NCBI GenBank assembly: GCA_030674185.1
Contig: JAPXFY010000015.1
Location: 29,214,185-29,278,184 of the forward strand
Length of the DNA stretch: 64,000 nt
From: Monoplex corrugatus
Taxonomy: Eukaryota > Mollusca > Gastropoda > Littorinimorpha > Ranellidae
Direction of reading: 5' to 3'
Of this stretch, positions 20,778-32,868 are shown in pieces. Positions within the stretch are counted from its first letter, which is position 1. Each line of letters begins with the position of its first letter. The notes beneath the pieces were generated by a model. The model worked only from the letters and a program-made list of their open reading frames with translations, was not told the origin of the DNA and searched no databases. The translations under genes were made by a program, and so were the position numbers.

Positions 20778-21411
20778 CATGTAGTTTCAGTTTCAATTTC
20801 TCAAGATTGCGTCTCCGAGCTTGGAATGAATTCCATATGCTCTAACTTCACAGGTGCCATGTGATGGAGAAGATCCAGAATGATCACGGCACAAGTCTTA
20901 AGCCTGCACTTAAACCCACGAGCTGGCCAGGTCCTGATGTTCTACCTAGATAGTTCCATAACCCTGCAGGCGTAGGGAAGTGAGGTGGTAGAGACCTCAA
21001 CTTTTTCCGAGGCCAGCACAATGAGGGCAGCACCCATCCCATCTTCCTCACTTCAAATTTACATTTATATTCACTTTTTTTTTTATCAAAACTTCAGAAA
21101 AACAAGAAGGCCAATTGGTCTTCAAAGGGTGGAACCTGGGAAATCAACCTATCTCTCCAATGTTTTATACCAAGGCAGCTAGGCAATGCCCTGCTCTTCA
21201 CGATTTTCAACTGCTGTGGGATCTTTAGCGTGCGCAGCCAGAAGGCACACGGGTCTGACTCGTTTTCATCCCCTTCCGAAAGACTAGACGTTCAGCTCGA
21301 ACTAAGGAGAAAAGTCGAGGCCTCTACGCAAGCGAACCCTGAAACCTCCAGTTTAGTTATTGGCAGGCAATCGTCTGAACCATTCTGCCACTCTTCTCCC
21401 TTCACCCTCTT
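20778..21411. mobile_element. Insertion in old LINE B (SINE-like repeat plus unknown)
   Basis: The LINE B reading stops at ACTCTATAT-equivalent sequence and resumes at AAGAACAAGGG (about 21412). The first part (20783-20945) is the same repeat as 58495-58680: AGTTTC-type hexamers, then TTTCTCAAGAT, GAATTCCATATGC, AAGCCTGCAC, GGGCTGGCCAGG-like blocks. The remainder (20950-21411) is unrecognised; GGGATCTTTAGCGTGCG near 21210 may belong to a second repeat. No clear target-site duplication. Confidence 0.6.
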
Positions 21412-22134
21412 AAGAACAAGGGAGACATAAGCGACTGCAACAACTTTAGGGGTATTTCCTTACTGAAGATCATATGCAACTGTATGCCCAAGTCATGTTG
21501 GCGCGTCTCCAAAAACTAGCTGAGCTTATTATCCCTGAGTCTCAGTGTGGCTTCCGAACAGAGAGCTCCACAGTGGACATGATTTTTTTCCTTTGTCAAC
21601 TACAGGAGAAATGCAGAGAACACCAAAAGCCCCTTTACATCGCCTCCATCGACCTCACCAAAACCTTTAACCTAGTCAACAGGAATGGACTGTTCAACAT
21701 TTGCCTAAAAATAGGATGCCCCCAAAAGCTGCACAGCCTGATCAGATCATTCCACGACGATATGAAGGCAACCATCCAGTACGAGGACAGCATGTCCAAA
21801 CCCTTCGACATCAAAGCGGCGCAAACAAGGCTGTGTCTTTGCTCCCTCCCTGTTCGGCATGCTTTTGAGACTGCAAAGGAAGGAGTGGCAACTTTTCAAC
21901 CTCGCAAGTCTGAAAGCAAAGACAAAGGTGCGCGAAGCCATTATCAGAGATCTGCTCTTCGCTGATGACGCTGCTGTTTCCACACAAAATGAGCAACAAC
22001 TCCAGTGCCTCATAGACAGATTTTCTCAAGCCTGCAAAGACTTTAGTCTAACCATCAGCCTCAAAAAGACGAACATGCTGAGCCATGACGTGGACACTGT
22101 CTACACATGTGCAGAAAGAGCCACCCAAACTTAG
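21412..22134 (+). pseudogene. Old LINE B copy, RT half
   Basis: Resumes RT sequence: ESQCGFRTESSTVDMIFFL, LQEKCREHQKPLYIASIDLT, KTFNLVNRNGLF on 21474-21800 correspond to LINE B residues ESQCGFRAGRSTIDMIF and FIDLTKAFDLV. Catalytic Asp of the first block is retained as SIDLTKTF. After a shift, LLFADDAAVSTQNEQQL (FADD box) and LTISLKKTNML appear at about 21955-22080. The frame then ends; the C-terminal zinc finger is absent. Confidence 0.85.
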
Positions 22135-22721
22135 ATATCGTCATCATCATCACTGCATTGTCCCAGCTTCTGTGGTGATTAAGTTAAAACTGGCGTTGAA
22201 GTGGAGTAAAAATGGGAAAGAAAACAAAGCGAGCGCAAATGAAACTGCCTAAATGCCATGGTCTTATGATATTAAAAAAAATCTTTGACAAGGTTACTAT
22301 AATCGACAATTGAATATGCGCAATGGAAACCGGATTTAAACTCGATAACATGGGACAACGAGTTACGGCATTAAAGACAAAATTGTTGAAAATTTGTTTC
22401 GTTTACAAACAGCAGAGACTTAAATAAAGTTGTGGAAGATCTCGGCGTTCTTTACGAAAACAAATGTTTGCTCAAGTGACAATGTAGTAGACAGGCATTC
22501 AAAATTGTGACAACGAATTGATTAAAGACTGAATCACAGTCAACAGTCAACAGTAGACAACTTCCTAAGCGTTACATTTTCTCCTGCGAACTCTACTCTT
22601 GGAAAGTTGTCTGCTGGTTTCGTTTGTTTTTTCTTTGTTTTGTTTTCTTTGTTTGTTTGTGGTTGTTTTTGCCAAGTTATTTGTTTATTTATTTGTTTAC
22701 TGATTTATTTATTTATCTGTC
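22135..22721. other. Unrecognised sequence
   Basis: No gene recognised; TTTGTTTG-rich stretch at 22618-22720. Confidence 0.5.
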
Positions 22722-22850
22722 TTTGTATACACTTAACAAAGTCCAATTGGCCAAAAATTTGTGCCTGTCTTGTTTTGTCATACCAAATACGCGTTCTAAT
22801 TCTAATTCTGTGTTCTTCTGGTTCGTATTTCCTTGAAAATGAAAGCTGGC
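22722..22850 (+). repeat. Hammerhead-like interspersed repeat, copy 5
   Basis: Degenerate: TTAACAAAG, TCCAATTGGCC, then TTTGTGCCTGTCTTG and AATACGCGTTC. One palindrome arm is mutated. Confidence 0.6.
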
Positions 22851-23592
22851 AGTCAAAAGTTTTTGTTTTCCATTAAGACAACGAATAATCCTTTGTCAAT
22901 AACTACCATCCTTGTACTTGTAAAACAGAGTGTCCTTCAACACTATGCCCGATGTTTTCAGCTTGTGCTCCGGCCAATATGTTCCCCGCTGAGAATGACT
23001 TTTCGTACTTTGTATGATGAGCTGGCATTTTTTTTTCTTCTTTTTTTTAAACTGTAGTAACACCGACCTAGTTATCGATCAGTGGATGAATTTGGTAACT
23101 GAACATTGATTCTATCGCATTTGTTATATCAAAAAATCCTATAAGACCTTCCGCCAAAATCCACCTGCCCACCCATCAACAAGCACGCACTTGTGAAAAG
23201 TCTGATACAGTAAACCATTAAGTCATTCCAGCCGCGCTGCTCATTTCGTTTCTTCAATACACGTGTAATCTCATCAAAACAGATGAGAATGAAAGCAGGA
23301 CATGAAGAACCACTGAATCAGGGAAAATTTTCTCACAATTCTATGGTGAATTATAGAAATGATATATGAAGTTCCAGTTCAGACTGCTATTGCATGACAA
23401 GGCCGTACTCTACGATTCCTTTTATAATGTATTCTGGCGTCATCCAGGCCGAAGGATAGCGTCCTACGGGTTTGGTCGAGAAATTTGAGCAGCACCCTTA
23501 ATGACGCGTCGTGCGTGGTCACGGTCTTGCCAACAAGCCAGTAGCATGCTCAGATCTGGGTAGGAATCGACCGGGGCGAGAATTCCCACAGT
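22851..23592. other. Unrecognised sequence
   Basis: No gene or repeat recognised. Confidence 0.5.
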
Positions 23593-23604
23593 AATGTTCT
23601 AGAC

Positions 23605-25050
23605 CTATTGCACCTATACCTGATTTCTTTGTTTATCTTCCTTATATCTCCTCGTTTCTCTTTGCCCTCCTCCTTTCCTCCATCAAGCCCAAAATTTCAT
23701 TAGTCATCCAGCTCTCTTTTGCTTTTCTATCTGCCTTAGGGATTTCTTCACAAGCTTCATTTATCGAATTTCTCAACTTTGTCCATTGTTCCTCACTGTC
23801 ACCAACGTCTTCCAGAGCACTGAATTTGTTTTGAACATGTACATTAAATTTTTTACGTATCATTTCATTTGTCTTTAAGAGTCCAAGGTTTAGTTTGATG
23901 TTGCTTTTGGTCTGTTTCCTTTTCCTCAATTTCAGCCTAAACCTTCCCACTACAGGATTGTGGTCACTGTTGCAGTCTGCGCCTGGTAGTGTTTTTGCTG
24001 ACAGTAAAGAATTTCTAAATCTTTTGTTGATCAGGATGTAGTCAATCTGATTTTTGGTATTATCTCCTGGACTCATCCAAGTCCATTTTCTTCTGTTAGG
24101 CTGCTCAGAATAGGTGCAATGAAGCTAAGGAAGCTTGGCTGAACACAAAATGCAAAGAGATAGAAGACCGACACAAAATGGATCCTCAGGGTATGTACAG
24201 ACGAATTGAAGAAATTGTCCACAGGAAAAATACATGCACATCAACTGGTTGCTTAAAATCGAAAGATGGCACGCTTATCATGGAAAAAGACAAAATATTA
24301 GACAGATGGGGAGAGTACATTAAAGACCTTTTTGAGGATGACAGAAACGAAGAACACATTATAAAAAAGAACTTTGAAGGACCACCCAAAATAACAGCAA
24401 ATGGCACAACCTTGACACAGGTTAATAAGTTCAAATACCTGGGAACAGTCATTTCATCAGACAGCAGATGCACATGGGAAATAGCTGGCAGAATCGGCCA
24501 AGCCAAAACAGCATTCAAGAAGATGACAAGCATTCTTACCAACAAATTTCGTCGGCCTCTTTACATCTCAGGATGCCTATCAATTAACATCAGAAAGAGA
24601 GTCCTTGAATGTTATATAGAACCAATACTGTTGTACGGATGCGAGGCGTGGACAGTCAGCAAGCAAAGCCAGAGCAAGATTGAGGCAGCCGAGATGTAAA
24701 CCACTAAGAAGAATGTTGAGAGTTCCATGGAAAGCAAAGAAAACAAACGAGACAGTCTTGATGGAGGCAGACACAAGTAGATCACTCATAAAGAAGATTA
24801 GGAAAAGACAAGCAACATTTATAGGCTATTTTATGAGGAAGGGGGATTTGGAACACCTGGTCACAACAGGAAAGCTGGAGGGAAAGGGAGCACCAGGTAG
24901 ACCCAGGGAGAGAATGCTGGACGGACTTGCAGAGTGGCTAGGGACGAGGAGGGTGGGGGAGATGCTAGGGGCAATGAGAGATAGAGATAGATGGAAGTCC
25001 ATGGTCGCCAACGCCATGCAGCAGGACACCTGATGATGATGATGATGATG
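23605..25050 (+). mobile_element. RTE-like LINE copy A5 with 5' inversion and target-site duplication
   Basis: The left part, 23605-24110, is in minus orientation (endonuclease end and linker: TWMSPGDNTKN, DCNSDHNPV). From 24111 the element is in plus orientation and runs to a (TGA)n tail. The two parts share TAGGTGCAA at the junction. AATGTTCTAGAC (23593-23604) and AATGTACTAGAC (25051-25062) flank the whole, an 11/12 target-site duplication. In the plus part the sequence jumps from NFEGPP to KITANGTTLTQ near 24388, deleting the RT catalytic core; a ~25-nt insertion sits at about 24546. Confidence 0.9.
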
Positions 25051-25198
25051 AATGTACTAGACTTAGGGTCTCGAATCCAAGAGCTTCCAGTAGTTATCAC
25101 ACTAACCACTTCGTCCCACTGACTGGTTATGTTTACGAATATTCATCATCAGTATTTCTTCTTCGTCTTCATCATCTTCTTCTTCTTTTTCTTCTTTG

Positions 25199-25224
25199 CG
25201 TGTGTGTGTGTGTGTGTGTGTGTT
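25199..25224. repeat. Short (TG)n repeat
   Basis: Thirteen TG units following a CTTCTT-rich stretch (25150-25195). Confidence 0.9.
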
Positions 25225-25259
25225 TCAAGTCTACTGATATAAGCAGTTTACTAAAGTCT

Positions 25260-26100
25260 ACTATCCTGGTTTTGTGAAAAACGTTAGGTCTCGATTAGAT
25301 CACCTCTTACTATTAGTCCTCAGCTCTTCATGGCATTTGTACGACGTTCAGTAATTCCATGTTGCACCTTTTCTAATGCTACTAATTACTTAAATCCAAT
25401 GTAGGCACCGTACCACGTTTCCATATTCTAAATGTGGTCCTTACCAGGGCATTATATATCTTAATATAACTTTCCTTGGCAAGGAATAAACATTGGTTAA
25501 CTATTAAATTAACGTTGGTTAAAACTTAAACAGTGTGTTTTTTATGTATTGTAAGCATTACTTTTTTTTATATATAAAATGTAGCACCTAAATCTTCCTC
25601 GTTCTTACACACTGGCCTAATTTTCTATTCATCTAGGATTTTCATTTTGTATTTATTTAGTGAAGTTTTCTTTAAATATATATTATGTTTCTGAACATGA
25701 GATATAGCTGTGCCGTTTCTCTGATCACTCTTGCAAGTTTGTCCAAGTCATTTTGGAGTTGATCATTTTCATGTGCCCTTCGAAGTATCTGTATTATCAA
25801 TATGATGCAAGTATTAAGCACAAATTTTCTTGTCATTTGTGAAAACAGAACACATCTTAAATCGTTTCCTCATGGGATAGCTAGATCTATCAACTCTGAC
25901 ATGCTGCGTTCTTTCTGTTATGAAATATTTTATCCATTTATAGCAGATACTTATATTACCATGTGTAGTGCTGAACAGGACATTAATCTGAAATCAAGAT
26001 GAATTATGTCAACGGGTATCCCTGATCCAAATATTTCTTGGAAGACTTCTATTATCTGTGTTATACAAAACGTTTTGTCTGAACCACAATGATACAATGA
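25260..26100 (-). pseudogene. Very old CR1-like LINE relic
   Basis: Minus-strand fragments in CR1-like order: IPVDIIHLDF near 26010-25985 (family: HPVDVIYLDFQKAFD), LQNDLDKLARVI near 25765-25730, then ALVRTTFRIW, ALEKVQ and VRGDLIET near 25460-25290. Between these the reading is destroyed. Recognition is by spaced motifs only. Confidence 0.5.
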
Positions 26101-27770
26101 TTGTCTGTGTACAGATTGGCTCAGCTTGCTCCAGCACTAAAGTTGCCGAAAGTCAACAGAACTGTCTCATCATAGCAGTTAGCTTACATAGCTGATGTAG
26201 GCGGCAGGTTGTCGAAGCCAACGAAAAACGCAAAACATAATAAATCGTCGGAACTGCTTTCAAAAACTGATCAGATCTATTTAAGTGTACCGAGAACAGA
26301 CTGTTGATCACAATAATGGCTTAGAATATGATTAAGATACACTACTATCAATCCACTCTAAAACTGAGTACCAGACGCACATGCAAAGTAGATGGAGCCA
26401 TAAACTTCAGTTTTGTTCACTGCACCCAATAACTGCACAGTAAAGATTCTAGATCTAGATCTAGACTAATTGTTAATTTAAAACATTCCGAAAAGAACAG
26501 ATGGGACGTAAAAAAATCAAAAGGCCTACAACTCCTATTACTGCTACTAACTCAGGTACTGAATTAAAATCCGTCTTCCAAGTTCCTGTAATCAGCGTAA
26601 GCATTAATATTTTAGACTGTTTCTTCTTTTCAAGTCATACTAACCTAGATGACATTCTGAATCACCACATCCTTGATGGTATTGAAAGAGGCGAAGGTGT
26701 AAGAAACCTAATCGACGCAAGAATCTTAATGATGAATAAAAAATATTCAGACGAACACAAGTAGGCTGTAATAGCCCTAGTACGATTAAAAAAAAAGACG
26801 CGTCATCAATGTTGAAAACACAATCTCTTGCAGATTATTGAATCATGACGTCAAAGACAGGCGAAGGGGATGCAAAGGGCAGAAGAAAAGAACACGTTCA
26901 TATAAGAGTGAATAACCAGAACAAAAACTTGATCCATAATCTATGCAAAAGAAGTGAACTGACAGTCTACGTGCGTGCGGTGAGACCTTATGGTAAACAT
27001 GTCAAGATGTTTGTGCGACATATGGGCTCTGTGCAGATGACGTCACGCTGTGCCGGGAAGAGTTTCTTTCCTAGGTAGGCCTACGGCAGGTCGCGCCTGA
27101 GTCCGCGGAATGATCTGTGTCGGCAATGTCGGTTCCATGCTTTTGTACTGTCTACCGCGTTGACTCCAGAAGGAAAAATCAATTAAAGAAATGACGAAAT
27201 GAAATGTTAGAGATGGTAAACAATTATTGTGTGAAGGATATCACAACAAACTATCGAGAAAAAGACAAAAACTACAGATCACCACGTGTGAACAAGTGGA
27301 GAACATATGGAGAGAGCTGAAAAGGCAGAGATGGAGAGAATGGCTGGCACAGTTTCAGCTCTAACACCCTAAATTTGTTTCAGATACGACCTACAGATTT
27401 ATATTCTGAGCACTTTGAAAATAGTATGTTTTTATGTGTGCTACAGATGTATTTATTTGTTTTTGATGCACGCATAGTCTTGAAATATCTACTCTCTCTC
27501 TCCCTCCACCCACCCCTATCCTCCATCTGCGTCGTCTCTCATGAACAGCAGCGGGCATAGTGTTCGAGATGTGGGTGTATTTATGTATTCAAGTTAATCA
27601 GTTACGGATGAATGAACAGGGCATGTTAATCACTGATGTAAACAAATAATCATTTTCATTGTCAGACGAAAGCTTCCCTCTTTGCTTAGGGTTTGTATGA
27701 ACAGATGCTGTCTCTTGCTAGAAGTGCTTTGTTTCCATTTCTGGTGTGTGTTTGTCCATGCCTGGTTGCG
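26101..27770. other. Unrecognised sequence
   Basis: Two short open frames (26501-26764 and 26845-27078, plus) have no recognisable domain. (CTAGAT) repeats at 26447-26467. No transposon motif seen. Confidence 0.45.
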
Positions 27771-27799
27771 TGTCTGTGTGTGTGTGTGCACTCGGTGTG

Positions 27800-27830
<31 letters not shown>

Positions 27831-27891
27831 TGCACTCGGTGTGTATGCACTCGGTGTGTGTGTGCACTCGGTGTGTGTGTGTGTGCACTCG

Positions 27892-27961
<70 letters not shown>

Positions 27962-27998
27962 TCGTATGCGTATGTGTGTGTATGCTTTCCGTTTGAAG

Positions 27999-28047
<49 letters not shown>

Positions 28048-28090
28048 TGCATGTGTGTGTATGTGTGTGTATGTGTGTGTGTGTGTATGG
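27771..28090. repeat. Compound (GT)n array with a GCACTCGGTGT unit
   Basis: GT repeat in which the 11-13-bp unit GCACTCGGTGTGT recurs five times (27787-27895), followed by pure (GT)n, a spacer, and (GT)n/(GCGT)n to 28090. Confidence 0.9.
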
Positions 28091-29140
28091 ATGAGTCTGG
28101 TACATTTTGTCAAATGATTCACAAATGAGCAACCTCACAGCAGAGGAAGAACAATTAATGACAGATGAACAGAACAGACCAACTAAGGAAGATCTGCACT
28201 TTAGACAGGCACTTGCTTGCAAACCTTACAACCTTTGCATGATCAGGATGACACAATCACGTATTTCACAGGACTTTACAGCACTGTCAGGCTTGTTTGA
28301 TTTTCTTGTTTCTCACCTACATCAGATGAACAAAGGCACACTCACTCATTTTCAAGCTTTTATATTGACTGTGATCTGCGCTTAAACTGCTGGTTCTTTG
28401 GTCAGACAGAACCAGTATTTGTACGAGTTTGCCGGTTCAGTTCAAGGGATATCCACGGCAATGGCGCATAGATAATTTACTGTTTTGAAATATTCTTTGA
28501 GAGATCTTCTAGTTCAGACACAAGTGCACCGACATGGTCACATTACAATCATGATAACACAGTCAAATATCTCATATCATAAACACCACAGGAACACAAT
28601 TATTTCTTTTACATGCAAACAATAAGGTAGCAGGATTAGTGACAAAAATATGTGAATAGTATGGATATTTAAACAACTGCCTCCCAAATGATACTGTTTT
28701 GCCACACAGCTTTGATATACTTTAACTAGTTGCCATGCAAGGGGGTGAAGTGAAAAATCCTGTTGATACAAAATGTCAGCTTCTACTGAGTGCGTTACAA
28801 ATTGAATCACAAGAAATCTAGCGTGCTTGTAGTTTCATATTGAACATGTGATTGGAATGACTTGCAGAAAATAGATGATTCACAGCAGCTAGAATTACTG
28901 TTTAATCATACTGAGGAGCAGGTAACAGCACTTGTTTGTAATAGTGTCATGTGCCCTTGTTAACATGTGTCCCATTGTTTCATAAAAAGGAATGGTACCA
29001 GTATCATATTTTTCAGTTGTAAGCGTGTTTCCGCTCATGTCTGTTGTAAGACCAAAACATAATTTTCAATCACATAATAACACTTAATCGTCTTTAACTG
29101 ACAGCTGTGGAAACCAAATGTAAACACACACAGAGAGTGA
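28091..29140. other. Unrecognised sequence
   Basis: A 92-residue open frame at 28107-28385 (plus) is acidic at its start (AEEEQLMTDEQNRP) but matches nothing I recognise. It could be an exon or chance. Confidence 0.4.
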
Positions 29141-29148
29141 CTTGATGT

Positions 29149-29271
<123 letters not shown>

Positions 29272-29456
29272 TATGTGAACAGACGTTAAAAGAAATAACG
29301 AACGAACGCACGCACGCACGCACACACATATTCAAACATCACAGCAAAGTCAAATATCTTGGTCATTTAACTACCACAAGAATTAATCGCTGCTTTAAAA
29401 AAAATTGCTTGACATGAAATCCTGCACAGCACACTTTATGTCCATAGCTGACAAAA

Positions 29457-29512
29457 TGTGCATGTGCTATTCGTTATGATACTGTTTCTTTCACATGAAT
29501 AGCACATGCACA
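29457..29512. repeat. Perfect 16-bp inverted repeat beside an RTE insertion
   Basis: TGTGCATGTGCTATTC at 29457-29472 and its exact reverse complement at 29497-29512, 24-nt loop. The RTE insertion starts 11 bp further on. Confidence 0.9.
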
Positions 29513-29523
29513 ATTTCTCAGTT

Positions 29524-31778
29524 CATCATCATCATCAGGTGCCCTGCCGCATGGCGTTGGCGACCATGGACTTCCAACCATCTCTATCTCTCGTTGCCCC
29601 TAGCATCTCCCCCACCCTCCTCATCCCTAGCCACTTTGCAAGTCCGTCCAGCATTCTCTCCCTGGGTCTACCTGGTGCTCTCTTTCCCTCCAGCTTTCCC
29701 GTTGTGACCAGGTGCTCCAAATCCCCCTTCCTCATAAAATGGCCTATAAATGTTGCTTGTCTTTTCCTAATCTTCTTTATGAGTGATCTGCTTGTGTCTG
29801 CCTCCATCAAGACTGTCTCGTTTGTTTTCTTTGCTGTCCATGGAACTCTCAACATTCTTCTGAGAAACCACATCTCAGCTGCCTCGATCCTGCTCTGGCT
29901 TTGCTTGCTGACTGTCCACGCCTCGCATCCGTACAACAGTATTGGTTCTATATAACATTCAAGGACTCTCTTTCTGATGTTAATTGATAGGCATTTGTTG
30001 GTAAGAATGCTTGTCATCTTCTTGAATGCTGTTTTGGCTTGGCCGATTCTGCCGGCTATTTCCCATGTGCATCTGCTGTCTGATGAAATGACCGTTCCCA
30101 GGTATTTGAACTTATTAACCTGTGTCAAGGTTGTGCCATTTGCTGTTATTTTGCATGAGGGGATTTCATGTTTTTTACTGATCACCATGACTTCAGTCTT
30201 CCTGCTGTTTAGTTCCAACCCCTTACCTTTGCTTTCTATTTCTAGTATATTCACAAGGTTTTGTAGGTCCCTTTCATTTTCTGCAATTAGCACGGTGTCA
30301 TCTGCGTACTGAATGTTGTTTATCATTTTCCCTCCAGTCTTTAATCCAGGGTCTTCTTCTAGGTTTCTCGTGATGTTTTCGCTATATAGTGAAAACAGAT
30401 CTGATGACAAAACACAACCCTGTCTGACTCCTCTTTTGATGTTTTGAAAAGAGCTTATATTGTTTTCTATTCTCATTGCAGCTGTTTGTTCCCAGTACAT
30501 ATTCCTGATTATTCATAGATCTTTTCCATCAACATTGAGTCTCTCCAGTTGGTTGATCAATTCTTCATGTCGTACCCGATCGAAAGCCTTGGTATAGTCA
30601 ACAAAGCATAAATACAAATCCTTATTCATCTCAATTGACCTCTCTATGATAGTTCTTAGGATGTATATGGCATTAATAGTTCCTTTCCCCTCCACAAATC
30701 CACACTGTTCTTCTGCTATTTCTCTTTTGATTCTATTCCTTGTCCTCATCATGATTATTCTTAACAAGATTTTTGTTACATAACTCATCAAACTGATTGT
30801 GCGATGGAGTCGGCATTCTATAGCCCCTGTCTTCTTTGGAAGTGCAATGAAAATTGATTTTGACATATCTTTGGGGATTTTTCCAGTGTCATAAATTTCA
30901 TTTAGGAGGACTGTTATTTTTTCTATGCCAAATTCCTCCAGGGCTTCAATCATCTCTGTAGTAATGTTGTCTGGTCCTGGGGCTTTTCCTGGTTTCATCT
31001 TTTTCAGTGCTGCTCTAACTTCATCTTTCATCATGGGTGGTCCTTCAAAGTTCTTTTTAGTAATGTGTTCTTCGTTTCTGTCATCCTCAAAAAGGTCTTT
31101 AATGTACTCTCCCCATCTGTCTAATATGTTGTCTTTTTCCATGATAAGCGTGCCATCTTTCGATTTTAAGCAACCAGTTGATGTGCATGTATTTTTCCTG
31201 TGGACAATTTCTTCAATTTGTCTGTACATACCCTTAGGATCCATTTTGTGTCGTTCTTCTATCTTTTTGCATTTTGTGTTCAGCCAAGCTTCCTTAGCTT
31301 CATTGCACCTATACCTGATTTCTTTGTGTATATTCCTGTATATCTTCTCGTTTCTCTTTGCCTTCCTCCTTTCCTCCATCAGACCCAAAATTTCATTAGT
31401 CATCCAGCTCTTTTTTGCTTTTCTATTTGCCTTAGGGATTTCTTCACAAGCTTCATTTATAGAACTTCTCAACTTTGTCCATTGTTCCTCACTGTCACCA
31501 ACGTCTTCCAGAGCACTGAATTTGTTTTGAACATGTACATTAATTTTTTTACGTATCATTTCATCTGTCTTTAGGAGTCCAAGGTTTAGTTTGATGTTGC
31601 TTTTGGTCTGTTTCCTTTTCCTCAATTTCAGTCTAAACCTTCCCACTACAGGATTGTGGTCACTGTTGCAGTCTGCGCCTGGTAGTGTTTTTGCTGACAG
31701 TAAAGAATTTCTAAATCTAATGGACTTGGATGAGTCCAGGAGATAATACCAAAACTCAAATTGACTACATCCTGATCA
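29524..31778 (-). mobile_element. RTE-like LINE copy A6 with 5' inversion
   Basis: Minus-strand element from its (TGA)n tail at 29524 to 31718, followed by an inverted 60-nt piece (31719-31778, plus orientation) that is the next upstream part of the same element. ACAATTTCTCAGTT at 29510-29523 and 31779-31792 forms a 14-bp target-site duplication. The inverted piece ends exactly where the main part begins in element coordinates, as expected from twin priming. Confidence 0.9.
29535..31646 (-). pseudogene. RTE-like RT protein, one nonsense mutation
   Basis: Two in-frame blocks, 30513-31646 and 29535-30500, are separated only by a stop at 30510-30512 where other copies have an Arg codon (LRIIRNMYW block: CGA in the element, TGA here), so the frame is otherwise continuous for about 700 residues. 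Motifs in order: SWMTNEILGLMEER, PGKAPGPDNITTEMIEAL, EEQCGFVEGKGTINAIYIL, FVDYTKAFDRVRHE (catalytic Asp), GVRQGCVLSSDLFSLYSENI, IQYADDTVLIAE (catalytic YADD), KYLGTVISSD, LYGCEAWT, GRPRERMLDGL, ending NAMRQGT. The endonuclease N-terminal part is missing because of the 5' inversion, so the product could not support retrotransposition alone. Confidence 0.9.
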
Positions 31779-31802
31779 ACAATTTCTCAGTTATGGATAT
31801 AT

Positions 31803-32764
31803 TGGCAGATGTGATGCGTCTAGTGTGTCGGCTTCGGCCTGCACCGCTGGCTAGCACTGCTGTGCGAAAAGAAGAGCAGAAGGCGTAAGTCTCCTCCTGT
31901 CAGTACATAGCCTCTCCATCAGCAAGCCCTACGCTGTGCCTCCTCGTGGCGACAGGCGGTAACTGAGCACCCCACGGACTCAGGCTAAATCTCGTAGGAC
32001 TTGGAGGAGGTCTGGCCCCCAGACGTGAGGCATGCAGGCCCACCGTCGTGTGGACACACCCTGGTCCCCACGAACCAGATCCCCAAGCTATGGGTAAATA
32101 GCTCCACTGCCTTGTGGACATCTCGGGAGAGAGTAAGGCTAAGGGAGTTAACCCTGAAAAAAAAAACGATGGAAGGCAAGGGGAAACCACCATCGCAGTT
32201 TTCCCCAGGAAAACCATGGACAGGAGAAAGAGAAAGAAGAAAGTTAACGACGTCCATTAGGGACTGTCATGCGACGCAGGTGACACCAGACCGTCAGCCA
32301 GCTACTGCGATCAAAATTAAAATTAAATTCAACACCAAAATAGCAACATGGAGCATCAGAACAATGTTGCAGAAAGGTAAATTAGACAACATCAAAATGG
32401 AGATGGAAAGGCTTAACATCAGTGTTTTAGGACTGGGGGAAGTGATATGGAAGGGGGCAGGCATGATAACATCAGGAGAATATACAGTTTTAGAGATGGC
32501 CAAGGTCCAATGTAAATCACAAGAAGTTACAGTCATAATGGGAGATTTTAATGCTAAAGTGGGACAGAATAGGGTGGAGGATATAGTTGGACCTCATGGC
32601 CTTGGTACACAAAATGAAAGGGGGGGGGGGAGCTTGTAGAATGGGCACAGATGAATGAGTTCATAGTAGGAAACACCTGGTTTGAGCAGCCTAACAGAAG
32701 AAAATGGACTTGGATGAGTCCAGAAGATAATACCAAAAATCAAATTGACTACATCCTGATCAAC
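31803..32764 (+). mobile_element. RTE-like LINE 5' region (copy A7)
   Basis: Plus-strand 5' leader (31810-32240, matching 583-1080) followed by the endonuclease start: KIATWSIRTMLQKGKLDNI and MERLNISVLGLGEV (32330-32445). A deletion at about 32487 removes the middle of the endonuclease; MGDFNAKVGQNRVED (GDFN block) and IVGPHGLGTQNERGG follow, then TWMSP(E)DNTKNQIDYILIN. It stops at GATCAACA (32764), exactly the breakpoint of copy A6, and is followed by the same flank (TTTCTCAGTTATGGATATAT). It may be the rest of the A6 inverted segment, reorganised by a duplication. Confidence 0.8.
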
Positions 32765-32817
32765 AATTTCTCAGTTATGGATATATAATTATTTTTCAAT
32801 ACTGCAGTTACAACAAA

Positions 32818-32825
32818 CACGCGCG

Positions 32826-32868
<43 letters not shown>

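Noticed and set aside
27771..28090. Regular repeats as a possible CRISPR array
   Set aside because: GCACTCGGTGTGT units have no unique spacers; it is a compound microsatellite in eukaryotic DNA.
28107..28385. Possible host exon (acidic 92-residue frame)
   Set aside because: No domain recognised, no convincing splice sites, and it begins at a microsatellite edge; left as unrecognised.
29977..30312. Plus-strand open frames with many Phe/Leu/Ser residues opposite RTE copies (also 30925, 40627, 45263, 46211)
   Set aside because: They are antisense shadows of the RT reading frames; the same shadow recurs at every RTE copy.
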